From contig OX235277.1 of the NCBI GenBank assembly GCA_944472155.2, forward strand, positions 28,840,804 to 28,904,803: a stretch of DNA of 64,000 bases, written 5' to 3'. The first letter of the stretch is position 1. Each line of letters opens with the position of its first letter. Origin of the DNA: Trichobilharzia szidati. Its lineage: Eukaryota > Platyhelminthes > Trematoda > Strigeidida > Schistosomatidae. The notes beneath the pieces were generated by a model. That model saw nothing but the letters and a program-made list of their open reading frames with translations. It ran no database searches and had not been told where the DNA came from. Position numbers and translations under genes: made by a program. This document shows positions 44,641 through 63,978 of the stretch, piece by piece.

Positions 44641-45345
44641 TCATCTATCATATCGATGACTATAGACTGGCATCCTACAAGAACAGAAACAGAGGATATA
44701 TTATTATTACCCGTACTCTGAATTCTTCAAGGTAAGAACTATTTTCTTTAGTGGTTTCATCTCATGCTTATCATTGTGTGGCCTTCCAGGTAGATATCAC
44801 CTTACGTATATCTTCGAATCTCTCCCAGATTCATGACACCGTATCTTGGACGAAACATAATTTTCAAGCATATAACATAGCTGGTCAGCCAGGCGACAGT
44901 TTTGAGTAATTCATACCAAGAAAAATAATATTCTAGGAGTGAATGTAAGCCTGAATTTCTTTTGCTCGAGTATGTAAATTTAAAGTCACCTTTAATTTGA
45001 TGACATAAACGCATACACTCGCATCTGTCCCAGAAATTATGGAATTTTCCACCACCTATCTTTAAGGTCATTCGTGTCGGTAGACCCACCTCAATTTAGA
45101 TTGCCAGGGTTCTGCTAGGATGGTATATACCGCCACTGGCCGACAGTCGCTGGTTCGCAAATTCGAGGTAATGTTTGCCCCAAAGCATGTATGCCTTGCT
45201 GATTGATTACATATATTACATATGACTATCAAATAATCGGTCCAAAAGCTTGTGGGATGAGTAGGGCAATTAAACTCCTTCCGTGCAGTAGTGAATATCT
45301 GGTCAACCAAAGCGGCAGCTGTAACTTTCACCTTCTAAGAAACCT
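44640..45345 (-). pseudogene. BEL/Pao LTR retrotransposon, RNase H and linker remnant
   Basis: Minus strand: VTAAALVDQIFTTARKEFNC, then PTHPTSFWTDYLIVICNICN (RNase H region, FWTD), the frame-shifted IPSQQNPGNL, and further down LLEYYFSWYELLKTVAWLTS (the YSSW...VAW block that sits between RNase H and integrase in BEL/Pao). Frameshifts and stops throughout. Related to the Saci-1-like BEL elements of schistosomes by inference. Confidence 0.7.
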
Positions 45346-46139
45346 ATTCGTTAGGCTGCTTGTACAGATTCGAGACCATTTCCAGTTGGCCTCAACTAGA
45401 AACACCACTCATGATTGACGTATGGCTATCATTCCTGCTAGGCCTGAGCTCTAGCCACAATACCTGATGATTCTTTGGCCCGACACACCTAAGCTGATGG
45501 TCAGGCTGTCCTTAACTCTGCCCCAACTAACGGATTGAGAATGCAATACTCACGGCTGCTGAAGGATGGACTTATTGACGATGAGTGTGCAAGTAAACAA
45601 TCACACCACGACGAGGATGATGAATTCTCGTCCCTTGAAGTTATCTTGACCACCATGTTTTTCAATCCACACGGATAAATTAACTGATCGCTGACGGCGA
45701 AACAGCTGAGATTCAAATGAGTTGGCAACCCTTGCCTTTCGCTTAGAGTTTGACAGAAAGATGAATCCGGCAGTTCTGTGGCCGCCGGTGGTATTTCTGG
45801 ACGAGTACCTGTTATGACCAGAACTATGACCTAGAAGACCATGAGCGAATACTAACTTTAATGCGCTGGCTAATATGTCCTAATCGCACGTCAACAACAG
45901 TAATATTAACACCACCGGATCGGAAGATACGGGAGAATGGACTTTGGTAAGGAGCCTGTACTATCTACCTCAACATATTTACGGAAAGTGAGATTGCTGA
46001 TGTGGTAGGCGGCTGTGATGATCATGGATTTCGGCATTGGTCATCGACGGGATTGGTTTCTGAACCTTGGTCGGCGAATCTGCTTTAATATCCATCTCTG
46101 TGACCAATATTGTGGTATCGTCAACATTTATTTTGTTTG
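45346..46139 (-). other. Retroelement-derived spacer with a repeat of the gag leader
   Basis: Contains 45812-45907, a minus-strand match to the leader at 46983-47087 (shared TATGAGCGAATACTAACTTT, GTCCTAATCGCACG). No open gene. Confidence 0.5.
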
Positions 46140-46960
46140 TAGGGGCGTGATTTTACGTAGTGCCAAGCCCCACAATGCCAACATGCTGAATACGGAGTCT
46201 GCTACGTACGATGTGGTGATTTTTGCTGAGGATGAAGTGGTGCGCTTGATGTCGACGGTACTGGATGCAACGCACCTGCTTCTGCTGTATTTTGGCTGCC
46301 ATACTGGACCAGGTCAGTGTCTTTATGGATGCTGATTAAACTCTGGTATTCTTCACTGACGTCTTTCAAAGTCATTCGTGGATCTTGTTCCAATCGACTT
46401 AACAGGCGTGTGTGTATGTTAGAGAATTTGTGGAACTGCAAACCAGAGATCAAAACTTTGAACTGGTCTTCTGTCGGCAGTTTCAATTTAAAACGTTCAC
46501 ACGTGAGACCTACTATGCATACCTGAGTGTGGATACCATCATTTTCGTTCAAAACTAGTTTCATCCAATGACATCGAATGTTGAATTAGGATCTGTGGTC
46601 ACCAAAATGATTACGAAGGGTATGGACAGTTTCATCGAGTCATCGACCACTGGGATACTGTGGGAGAATTAAGCTGCAATATTTATCTACTTCATCTGCC
46701 CCCAATTTACGAAGTAGAAGCCATACTTTCTAGACATCAGCTTTTTCCGCAATGTCAAGTCGACATAGGTCTTCATATCTGCGAAGCCAAGTATCAAACG
46801 TCACGTTCGCATCTAGGTCATAAACAAATTCTGAGATGCTACTACCGGTGTTATTGTTGGCTGTAGATGAATCGACAACCCGTTTTACATGTAGACCAGA
46901 AAACAATTCCATCAATTTTAGCAGCTGCTCCATTAATTTCTCTAAATGCAGTGGATCCAT
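46140..46960 (-). pseudogene. Gypsy-type gag remnant
   Basis: Starts at 46960: MDPLHLEKLMEQLLKLMELF, then NVTFDTWLRRYEDLCRLDIA, VWLLLRKLGADEVDKY (capsid pattern F..W..RYE...), a stop and frameshift, then LTCERFKLKLPTEDQFKVLI and SRLEQDPRMTLKDVSEEYQS. A zinc-knuckle-like CWHCGAWHYVKSR lies near 46170 in another frame and lacks its last Cys. Gag packages element RNA. No matching pol follows; the region below is BEL-type. Confidence 0.75.
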
Positions 46961-46982
46961 CTTGAGCGAAACACCGCGAAAA

Positions 46983-47087
46983 TTATGACTGGAAGTATGA
47001 CCTAGTAGACTATGAGCGAATACTAACTTTAATATGCTGAATAATCTGTCCTAATCGCACGCCAACAACCACAACAGTAATAATATC
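46983..47087 (-). repeat. Gag leader/LTR-end repeat (partner 45812-45907)
   Basis: About 95-105 bases, same orientation as 45812-45907 and about 1.17 kb apart, bracketing the gag remnant. Either the two LTR edges of a deleted Gypsy element or a duplicated leader. Confidence 0.65.
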
Positions 47088-54532
<7,445 letters not shown>

Positions 54533-55256
54533 TCCTTCCTATTGATTGATTAATTGGTGTGTTTAGCTATGCGAATGCTTTCGCAGTGGTGTGTGTGTGT
54601 GATGTGTTGTTCTCTGAGCTTATTATCTGTATAATTGATTCACGTTCAGAATCCTTTGTTTAAGTTTTGCCGTTAATAATATTACAATTATATGACTGAC
54701 AATTTCATGGTGGGTATCTTTTTATCCGGTTAATATTTTACGAAACCAACAACAACAACCAACGTCCGCATAACTTATAATTTCTAATAAATTACAGCCT
54801 TAATCTCCTCTTCGCTTTCTCATTTGTCCACATCACATTTTTATTATTAATGTAATTTACTGTGGATGACAAGCTACTGTATGTAATATACTTTTTTTTA
54901 AAATGTGTATTTTAAATCGTAATCTCATAAAACAAGACAACAGTATTGAAGCTGAAATCAATTGACGTGATGTTCTTTTTTTCTCACGTCCCCACTGGTG
55001 GTTATGCTTCCGTTTTCCCTCTCTCTCTCTCTCTCACTTTTTCTTCATTGCCTTTTTTTACATCCAAAGAGGCTGCTATAAGGAAAATCCCATCATGTTG
55101 CTTATGTGAGATTGGCTCACCTTCAGTGTGTATTCGAATCGTTGCATTCTTTTCCTTATGCTAACAACAACTATCATTAACCATCCCCACAGTAAACAGA
55201 CAATTTTTGCGCCCTATTTGTTTATCTTGTTTTTTTGTTTTTTTCTTAATAAACAT
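54533..55256 (+). other. Probable Rac 3' UTR and downstream
   Basis: T-rich, with AATAAA-type signals near 54786 and 55246. Which is used cannot be told by eye. Confidence 0.4.
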
Positions 55257-56605
55257 TTATTTCTGTTACTGCTTGATTCAGCAATGTCTTAATTTCATCG
55301 CAACGGTATCCGCCCCGTCCCCGCCTTCATTGTGTCTATCATCGTGTTCACTTTCTTCTGAATAATCTATATCCCCCTACCTTTGTTTGTTTAATATTTG
55401 TCTTGTTGTAATTGTTTTCTTGTGTAATTTTGCTTTATTATTATTATTATTTTGAAGTTTTAGTCTGTGGTTGGTTGGTTTGTTTGCTGCTGCGAAATTC
55501 TTGCCTACATAATAAGCGCAAGTATGTACTGATCTTTTCTAGCTTTATCTACAGTTTATCATTTATTATAATCCTGATTTCACATGTAATATGCTATTTC
55601 TAGTATATTAATTACTACGGCAACCACTACACTGTATGTAATAAATATTACACTCACATGACACAGAATTACTAAGAGATGATGATGCTGATTACTACTC
55701 AAGTAAATCCACAGTCTACAGTGTTGTCACGACAATGAAACAATAGCAAATGTATAAGACGGAAGCAGTGTAGCGAACAGGTTTTTAATCTCCATGCATA
55801 TATATATATATTTACATTTATATATTTATCATTAATGGGTTCGTTTTTTAAAAATTTTATCCTGTGCACACATAGGTACAGATTTATTTATATACTTACA
55901 TGCGTTCAAATACACTTTCCCTTAATATCTCTCTCTCCCTCTCCTTTTAAGCAAAACCATTGTATTTGTGATTTGTTTTTTTTTGTTCTCCTTTTCACTT
56001 AATATTCTTCTGTGTATGTGAATTTAATTAATATTTTTCACATTTCTCCGTCTGCCTGTTTGCCTGTCAATCGGTTGGAACGACGATCAAGATTTTGATG
56101 AACAACAACAACTATCAAACTGACTTTTATTATAAATTTTCACTAACCATTTTGGTCTCACTTTTTAAAGCATTTTATTTAATATGATGAATGAAACGAA
56201 CAGTAGTCAACACAATATATTATTATGTATGTCCTTGTCTCGTTTCATAGTTATTTATTTGAGGAAAAAAGAGGCAGTGGACGTCTTTTTTAAGCATTCA
56301 TTTCATTAATCATGTGTACATGGTATTATGCGATAGTACGTGCATGTCTGTGAGTGACTGAGGTCTAATACGTATCTCATTAGGAGGTCGGTAGGGTGCT
56401 AGATGGTAACCATGATCCATCGGCCAACATTCGACTGTCTAGATTAATGATGACCACAATCAACTGTGCCATGCAGTTATTCATCAGATATACGCATTTG
56501 GAGTCTCATAGGTTCGAACCCAAGCCCTGCCAAGTATGGCTTACTAGCAGCAACTGCATGAAATTACAGTTGGTTATTGTGTTACATTTCATTTTGATAT
56601 AATGG
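55257..56605. other. No gene seen
   Basis: T-rich spacer with small AT runs at 55798-55812 and a short tRNA-like stretch near 56490-56530 that is too decayed to name. Confidence 0.35.
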
Positions 56606-56960
56606 AGAAGATTTGTAGCCTAGGTGGATGATTTTGATATAGTTGTGTTATATGTCAATGTGCCTGTGTTAATTGTATGATTTACTGGAATACCAGGCTT
56701 CCAGAAATTCTCTGGCGTTCTTGGTGTTTTTCTTTTTCCTAATATCTGAACATTGTCCCAGTCAAATTAATGTCCGTGTTCGTTTGTATGCAGCGATATG
56801 AGGGAATGGATATCATGTTTTTTTGACGACTAGTTTGTGTTCATGGATGCGAAGACGAAGAGGGGGGCGTCCACTTTGGCCAATGTAGTGTTTTTCGAAG
56901 TCGTTACAATTTATTCTGTAGATGATTTTGGTTTTGTTATTCTCCAACCGTTTATATTTC
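56606..56960 (-). mobile_element. PLE-1 fragment, third copy
   Basis: Matches the left arm 5130-5400 and its 3' end: plus-strand GAGAAGATTTGTAGCCTAGG, ACCAGGCTTCCAGAAATTCT, CCACTTTGGCCAATGTAGTG. It has a deletion where the hammerhead should be, so the ribozyme is absent. Confidence 0.75.
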
Positions 56961-56984
56961 TGTTGATTTATTCAAACTTGTAGC

Positions 56985-57100
56985 CGATAGGTCACTGGTT
57001 CAAGTCTCATCCCACCTGCTTCGACTTGGGCAACTGGATAGTGTCGTTAACCTACCTTCGACAAAGGTGTCTCCTAGCCTGGTTTATGAGATATCTATTT
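56985..57100 (+). mobile_element. SINE family D fragment
   Basis: GTAGCCGATAGGTCACTGGT then TCAAGTCTCATCCCACC (B box) and CTTGGGCAACTGGATAGTGT. Truncated at the A box. Confidence 0.5.
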
Positions 57101-57117
57101 CGGGGTAATTGAGTTCA

Positions 57118-57435
57118 AACAACAGTAAAGATCCGTTGGCCAGGAAAGATTAACAACAACGAACTAACCAGAAGCCAGTTGTCCAGGGAATATGCCGAAG
57201 ACCATGGACATGAATCGGACACACACCGAGGAGACCGTTGAGTGACATTGGTGCCAGGCTTTCGCTCGAGTGGGACCCAAATGTGAAACGACGAGTTAGA
57301 CGTGTGTCCGAGGGTAACATGGAGGTGATGACAACTTATGGGCAGTTGCATGGCGCCAGCTAAATAGGCCTAGAGACAGTAGGATAGAATGGAAGTGTGC
57401 TACGTTGCACTGAAAACCTAAGGGCATAATAATAA
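57118..57435 (+). pseudogene. RTE-clade LINE 3' end
   Basis: Encodes KIRWPGKINNNELTRSQLSR and ends with TGAAAACCTAAGGGCATAAT AATAAA-type sequence. Related to 16000-16170 and 60170-60400 but diverged. Confidence 0.65.
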
Positions 57436-57459
57436 AGTGAGTCACACATGATGTGATGG

Positions 57460-57786
57460 TGTAACGGTAACGACAAGATGACAAGATGGTAACGACAAGA
57501 GACTTGGTAAGGGAATGTTTATTTGGAATTTAGTATCGCTATATAGCGAAATTATGTACAGCTTATCTTCAACGCACCACTTGCACAGATCTTGTGTTGT
57601 GCTACTTCTGTCCCTCCCTCATATTGTGTTTCTTTGTGTTCCTTTCACGTCTCCCATGTATCTGCGCAATGCTGAATCATTTGCTTTCTCTGAAGTCGAA
57701 TCTATCTCCCAGCCATTTGATGTTTTTATGCCGATGAACGTCTCTTTATATACTACTGATAAATCTTATCAATATCACACGCCACA
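57460..57786 (-). mobile_element. Solo LTR, same family as 19660-19967
   Basis: On the minus strand it begins TGTGGCGTGTGATATTGATA at 57786 and follows the LTR at 19660 through ATATAAAGAGACG and CCAAATAAACATTCC. There is no internal sequence on either side. The 3' end is blurred by a short CGACAAGATG duplication at 57471-57497, so the target duplication is not resolved. Confidence 0.8.
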
Positions 57787-57789
57787 AAT

Positions 57790-58110
57790 GTTCGAATCCC
57801 ACTCCACCTACTTGAGTCTTGATAAATTATTAGCATCATCAGCCTTCACACAATCATTGTGGTCGGATAGCCCCTAGTACATGAACATCTATTCCAGTTA
57901 ACTAAGTTCGAGCAAGTAAGATGTGCTATAAGACTCGTGTAGATGTGAACAAAATTAGGTTTGGATCACGAGAGCAAATTTTTACCCTTAAATGAATAGT
58001 GTAAGAGCATCGTTTTCCTAAGATGCCCCTCTACTCTATGTTTATTCTATAGCTCCAACAAACAGTCTTACCTTTATCCAAGAAGACTGTCAGTGATTTA
58101 CTGCCATTCG
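57790..58110. other. No gene seen
   Basis: No supported feature. Confidence 0.35.
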
Positions 58111-58114
58111 AACT

Positions 58115-60405
58115 CTGTTTTAGCAGATGGGCGAACCAAAAACCAAATTGACTTTATCTCAATCTCAAGGAAGTGAAGGCGCAGCCTACTGAACACAAAC
58201 GCAAGAAGAGGAACAGACCGTTGGCTTAGACCACTATCTCGTACAAGAGACAATCCAAATCAAATTAAAAGCTTTCAGAGAAACAGAAGCTGCAGATACA
58301 CCACAAGCCAGGTTCAATACCCAAACTTAAGGATCAGGCCACAAAGGACATCTTCACTGCAAACATAAGGAAAAAAAGCCGAGACAAATCAACACCAACG
58401 AAGTCACCAGCTTTGAAGAGCACTGGAACAGCCTGAAAGCGGTGTGGAGTCAAACCTGCATGAAAGTCCTAAGCAGAAAGAAGAGACAGGACAAACACTG
58501 GCTCACTACGGACACATGGAGAGTAATACAAGGGAAAAGGATGGCGTAAAAATAGATTGTCCAGTGCATCGACGAGCAACAAAAATGGGTTGAATGCAAG
58601 CTACAATACACTGAGAAAAGAGTAAAGAAGAGTGCCAGGGAAGACAAAAGATTTATATTATGAAGCTATGACAAGTAAAACAGAACAAGCTTCAGGCAAA
58701 GGAGACCTCGCAACACTACCAAACAACTAGGTTCCTATCGGGGAAAAGTTCTACGCAAATTAAACCAGTGAAGGATAACAATGGAAAGTCACTCACCAAA
58801 GAAGTGGAGCAAAGGAAACACTGGACTGAACACTTCAAAAGACTTCTAAATCGGTAGCCCAAATTCAGGCCGACCATAGATATCGGGTATGCGCCGGCAG
58901 GGGATCGAACCCCGGACCATGTGCATGGTCGACGAGAGTCCTAACCACTGTGCCACCGACGCACACACTACTGGAGAAGGTGTGGAAAGAGAGCAAAGTG
59001 TCTGAAGATTGGAAGAAAGGTTATCTATTCAAACTGCCAAAGAAGGGAGACTTAAGTCAATACAAGAGCTGGCGTGGTATTATGCTCCTATCTATCCCAA
59101 GCAAAATACTAAGCCACATCATTCTAGAGGGAATCAAACACGCCAACCTGGATGGAAAACTTCGACCGGAACAGGCTGGATTCAGGAGAAACAAGTCATG
59201 CATCGATCAAATCACCACATTACGGATCATCATCGAACAGAGCTTGGAATAGCAGTCAGCTCTCTACCTCGCTCAACTTCATCGACTTTGAAAAGGCCTT
59301 CGATAGTGCAGCGTCGATCGAGAGGTGATTTGGAAACTACTTCGCTACTACGGGATGCCACCGACAATTATACATCTCATCCAACAGCTGAACGGCAATT
59401 CTGCATGTCAAGTAATCCACAACGGTAAACTTACGGAGTCCTTCGAAGTGAATACAGGAGTAAGAAGGGCTGGCTGGCTGCCTACTATCTGCAATGATTT
59501 TCCTGATTGCTGTAAACTGGATAATGCGACAGACAGCGGCGGGCAACGAGGAGACAGGTATATAATGAACCCACACAAAAACACTTGGAGGATCTGGACT
59601 TTTTCGATGATATTTGTCTGATTTCCCACAAACACTGGAAGATATGCAAATGAAAAGCAACAAGTTGGCGATATAAGAAGCATCCAGAGAAGATAGGCCT
59701 TCAGGTGAACATAGATAAAACAGAGGTAGATGTTGAATGTTCCTGGCCAACAGCAACAACAGCAGACAACAATCAGCACAAATGGGTGAAATCTGAAAGA
59801 AGCAACTTCTTTTACCTACCTGGGAAGCATCGTTTCAACTGCAGGTGGACAGAACTGATAAGGATATCAAGGCGAGGATCGGGGAAGCAAGGCAAGCTCT
59901 CATTACTCTCAAGTCTATGTGGAGGCCAACAGATCCGGACTTTCAACTCCAATGTGAAGTCAGTGTTACTATACGGATCAGAGACTTGGCGCCGCGTCGC
60001 AAAGGGCACTTCGAGCAAACTACAAACCTTCATCAACAGCTGTCTTCGCTCACTACTACTGAAGATCAGATGCCCGGCCAGAAAAGACCAGCAACAGGGA
60101 TCTCCGGGAGCGATCCAACCAGGAACCGATTGTGCAAAAATAAGCAGGAAGAAATGGAGGTGGATTGCCCATACTCTGAGGAATTAAACCATCAAGTAGA
60201 CATCACACGCCAAGCCATCGCTCGAGTGGAACCCGAATGGGAAGTGGCGAGTTGGTCGTCAGTGCGACGGAGGCTGTGTGGAGAGGAGATGAAAGCATGT
60301 GGATAGACGTGGAGCCAGGTGGAAACCTTGGCAGAGAACCGAACGCAATGGCGACGTGTGGCTGAAGCCCTATGTTCCTCTAGGAACTAAAGGAAACAAT
60401 AATAA
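58115..60405 (+). mobile_element. RTE-clade (SR2-like) LINE copy 2, longest in the window
   Basis: Begins near the end of the endonuclease (DGRTKNQIDFISISRK), runs through the linker, is broken by a SINE C at 58866-58966, then RT: VWKESKVSEDWKKGYLFKLP, SWRGIMLLSIPSKILSHI, LRPEQAGFRRNKSCIDQITT, CQVIHNGKLTESFEVNTGVR, and motif C EDLDFFDDICLIS where the usual FADD reads FFDD. Thumb follows and the 3' tail GAAGCCCTATGTTCCTCTAG ends in AATAAT repeats. Frameshifts near 59250 and 59300 and others make it inactive. Confidence 0.88.
58866..58966 (-). mobile_element. SINE family C (long-leader subfamily) inside RTE copy 2
   Basis: Minus strand: GCGTCGGTGGCACAGTGGTT, B box GGTTCGATCCCCTG, then CCGATATCTATGGTCGGCC. 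Same subfamily as 1480-1596. It separates the RTE linker from RT. Confidence 0.8.
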
Positions 60406-61640
60406 TATATAATAATTAACTAGAAACACAGTCATACTTTTTGTTTTTTATTACCTTGGAAAGTCAAAGCGGTGTGTATGTTTGTATTATAGATGGATGA
60501 AAGAAAAAAACGCAGAGTTGTAACTATGCTGATACTAAGCATCACTCTTCATTTGTACTAAAACAAGTTAATTAGACGCATTCTTTATCATCAATAGTAT
60601 CATATCTGTAGAATCTCTAAAGGACACCATTTTAGAGAGGTATTTTGTAATTCTCTGTGTCTGTCTCTTGATGACTCTCGCTCCCCTCCCTACCTTAACC
60701 CTGTCAGCAATTTCAGCAGTCATGTGATAACACATTTCAAAGGAATTCTGGTTAAGTTTAGTAATTAATTACAAATAGTTTTTACATTGTTATTTGTTTA
60801 GTATTTATTGTATGCGTATGAGTTGTTCTCCTTAGAAATGTTATAGTGTGTGTGTGTGTGTGTGTGTATGAGTAATGCTATTTAACTTCCGTTTAACTGA
60901 AGTTATTGTAGACAAAGCAATAAGAAGACGTAATTTGTCTGAATCGTGTAATGTTGTGTTTGCGGAACACATTTCGAATAATCTGATCACACATGGACTT
61001 GTGATAGGAATATATGTATGAAATTAATCAAGAGTTAAGAGGTGAGAAAATAGACAAGTTAGGTCAAGTTAAAAGGATATACTGAAGGTCAAAATAAAAA
61101 TGCAGACCACTAAATCAAATAACAGAGGTAATAGTACATCTGCCGTGGCTGGTATCAAAACAAAGAAATTTACCAAGGAGGCTTTAGTGTGATGACGAAT
61201 TGTTTTTTATGAACGTATAAAGGTGGTTTAAACTTTCTAATTGGCAGCTAGGGCTTACACAAACTTTAGGATACGCCCTCCCCAAACACTTTTTATAGAT
61301 AGGTTTAAAAGATGTGTGTAAACATCAATTTCATATCCTGTCTCTATAATATGTTTCGCAGTAGAGGAGCTAGGTCTCCTGTTCTCACCATTAATGGGTT
61401 CTGGGGATTCTATTTGCTTCTGGAGCCATTTAGGAATATGCTCTGAAGCCAGCCTTTACTTGCAGAGATCGATGAGTCCTCCCTATGTATGTGTGTCCAC
61501 ATGTACATTCAAATTGGTGAATACAGTGGGATGTGACATCATTTTTCGCATGTTATTGTGACACGACCTAGTGTGTATACTTGAAGTTAGGTGTGTTTCT
61601 GAATAACTGACTAATATAAGAACAAAGTACTTTCATCAAT
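60406..61640. other. No gene seen; (TG)n run
   Basis: AT-rich spacer with (TG)n at 60848-60868. No supported gene. Confidence 0.4.
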
Positions 61641-61735
61641 TGTCGACAATTGATATGATTATGAACAATAAATTTTGTTCGAAACGTCATCCAGTAAATA
61701 ATACTGTTTCACTGTGTGATATATCTAATAAACAA
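61641..61735 (+). mobile_element. PLE-2 end fragment with variant hammerhead
   Basis: Matches 27111-27200 (CACTGTGTGATATATCTAAT). Truncated after about 95 bases and joined to an RTE 3' end. Confidence 0.75.
61645..61694 (+). ncRNA. Variant hammerhead motif, PLE-2 (third copy)
   Basis: Core ATGATTA, stem II GAACA (61663-61667)/TGTTC (61676-61680), GAAACGTC then ATCCAG. Compared with 27111-27160 the stem II pair G-C has become A-T on both sides. Confidence 0.45.
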
Positions 61736-61739
61736 ACTC

Positions 61740-62150
61740 ATAAGGGACTGCACACTTCGCTGGCTCCATACTAAAGATCAAATGACTGGCAGGCCAGAGA
61801 GAAGGAATTAGCAACAGGAAACTCTGACTGACAACAAGCCAACCAAGAGCCGATTACTCAACAATATTTAGAAGAAAATGCAAGCGGATTGAGCATACGA
61901 TGAGAAGATTGTCGTATGAAATGGCGGACAATGCAGGTCATCGCTTGAGTGGAATCTCAATGGGAAGCGACAATTCGGTCGTCATTTTGGGAGTGAGACG
62001 GAGGAGATTGTGTGGTGAAGAGGATATGAGAAATTATCGACAGTCGTGGAGCTAGCCAGGTGAGGAGGACAGCAGAAAACAGAATAAAGTGTAGATGTGT
62101 TGTTGAAGCCCTATATTGCAGTCAGAACCCAAGGGAATTATAATATTAAT
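61740..62150 (+). pseudogene. RTE-clade LINE 3' end
   Basis: Shares GATCAAATGACTGGCAGGCC-like and CAACCAAGAGCCGATT blocks with 60060-60400 and ends GAAGCCCTATATTGCAGTCA then AATTATAATATTAAT. No open frame of note. Confidence 0.7.
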
Positions 62151-63714
62151 ATGTTAAGTGCAAGTTATTGTTTTTCCTTGTTCTGTAGGTACAGAGTGAT
62201 TAGATTGGAACTTCTTGTAGGAGAACTCAGTCGTTTCTTCTTTCAACTAATTTATCCAGAATAGATTTTGCATATATCAGACTGTGAGCTGTACATTTTG
62301 TACATGGACTGATGATACACTACCCAGTTGTTTCCAAGTTTTAGTTTTCAGGGATTTGATTTATTACACGTCTAACCACAAGCTGACATCAGTTAGACGA
62401 GCATTTTGAACACAGCTGTCCAGTACTCCCAACTTGTCATCAAACCTGTAGACCTTCATTAATAATCTGAAGTCAATGTGTAAATCTACCGCATTAACCA
62501 ACCATAAAATACAAGATTGGAATTTTCAACATTAATATCAAGTGAGTTAGTACTTCTATAAGGTTCCGAGACCTGATGTGTCACCAAATGCATTTCAAAC
62601 AGTGTTATGAACCTATCAGCGATTGATATGATCTCGTTGACAGTTGATATGACCGAGTGGAGAGCTGATATGCTAGATACTGCTATTCGTCACCTAGTAT
62701 CGTCCGGTTCATTGTGCCACGTGAATATCAAAAGATAAAGGCTTGCCTGTGACTTATTATTATGAAAACAGCATATCATATGTATATAAAATAATAAGAT
62801 ATCCTCATTTTTTGTACATGAGGGACGCCAGTTTACAGCTATCATCAATATGATAAATTACATATACGATTAATAAGCATATTTAATAATAATAATAGTA
62901 ATAATAATAATAAAATGCATTTATATTCCTACCTATGTAGGACACACCAATTGTACAGGCATGGATAAGTATTATTTCAATTGCATAAATTTGGTTCATG
63001 GTTATATAATGTGGTTGCAGTCATTTTGTCTATGAGAACGATATGATAACTAGTCATTCAATGGAGCACATCAAGAAATATTGTCTTCGCATTAGCAAAA
63101 GAAAACCCAAGTATGTTTTGGATGGATTACAAATACTTGGGAAAAAAAAATAAAGCTTGAAGTCATTTCCCTCATATAACTTTGGTGTGTACGGCATCGA
63201 ATCTTATTCTTGATTTATATCCAAATTGGGTATTAATTTAAAATAAGTGATGTATTTGTATAATTTTGTCAGCATTTTCATCATAAGTAACACCAGAAGT
63301 GAACTGTACTCAATGCAGACTAATAATAATAATAGTTTATATTTTCTTATAAACGGATGTTTACAAGAAATGCAAGCCATTTTTACATGCACGATCAGTT
63401 ATGTTATAAATTACAATTGTGGAGTATTATTAATTAATACTTTTTCATTGGTATGAAGGTATATTTCACAACTGTAGTCCAGGTTGCGTCGTGGGGAAGG
63501 TAATGGGTAATTCACGAGGCAGTTGTAGGTTATGGGACCAATAATGTTTGCAGATTATTTGTCATTGTGAGTGGTCAAATATCTACATTCTTTATTCTCA
63601 TTCAAAAAGCCATATACAAGCTGAAATGGTGAGAGAAAAAAGAAGAAAAACGGCAGCAGCACAGAAGAAAGCAAGTGGAGTCCTCAAGGAGTGATTTATA
63701 AATAAATAAATATA
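62151..63714. other. No gene seen; SINE B scrap
   Basis: A minus-strand SINE B remnant lies at 62335-62445 (plus strand ACACAGCTGTCCAGTACTCC in an odd arrangement). AAT runs at 62885-62912. No supported gene. Confidence 0.4.
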
Positions 63715-63978
63715 TTCTGTGAAAGTATGCGTCGGTGGCATAGCGGTTAGGACGCTCACCGGCCATGCACATTGTCCGGGGTTCGATTTCCGGCCGACGC
63801 ACTCCTTTACCTCGCTGAGCCAATATTAAAAAGGGCTGATAAAGAGGTAAGGTTGGGCATGAGGCTAGCAACCCCATCCTGTAAAAATAAACACTGCTAC
63901 AGAAACTCCAAGCCGTTAGCCTGAAGCCCTATGTTCCACTGGGAACGTGAAGGAATAAAAAACATTTCTGTGAAAGTA
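63715..63978 (+). mobile_element. SINE family C, full length with 13-bp target duplication
   Basis: Element 63728-63965, flanked by TTCTGTGAAAGTA on both sides (63715-63727 and 63966-63978). A box (GTGGCATAGCGGTTAGGAC), B box (GGTTCGATTTCCGG), body, then GAAGCCCTATGTTCCACTGG and AACGTGAAGGAATAAAAAA. The perfect duplication marks this as the youngest, complete copy in the window. Confidence 0.93.

Noticed and set aside
63729..63802. Possible tRNA gene (A and B boxes, cloverleaf-like)
   Set aside because: The same head occurs in all SINE C copies with a common body and tail, so it is a SINE promoter region, not a tRNA gene. The same applies to the heads of SINE A, B and D.
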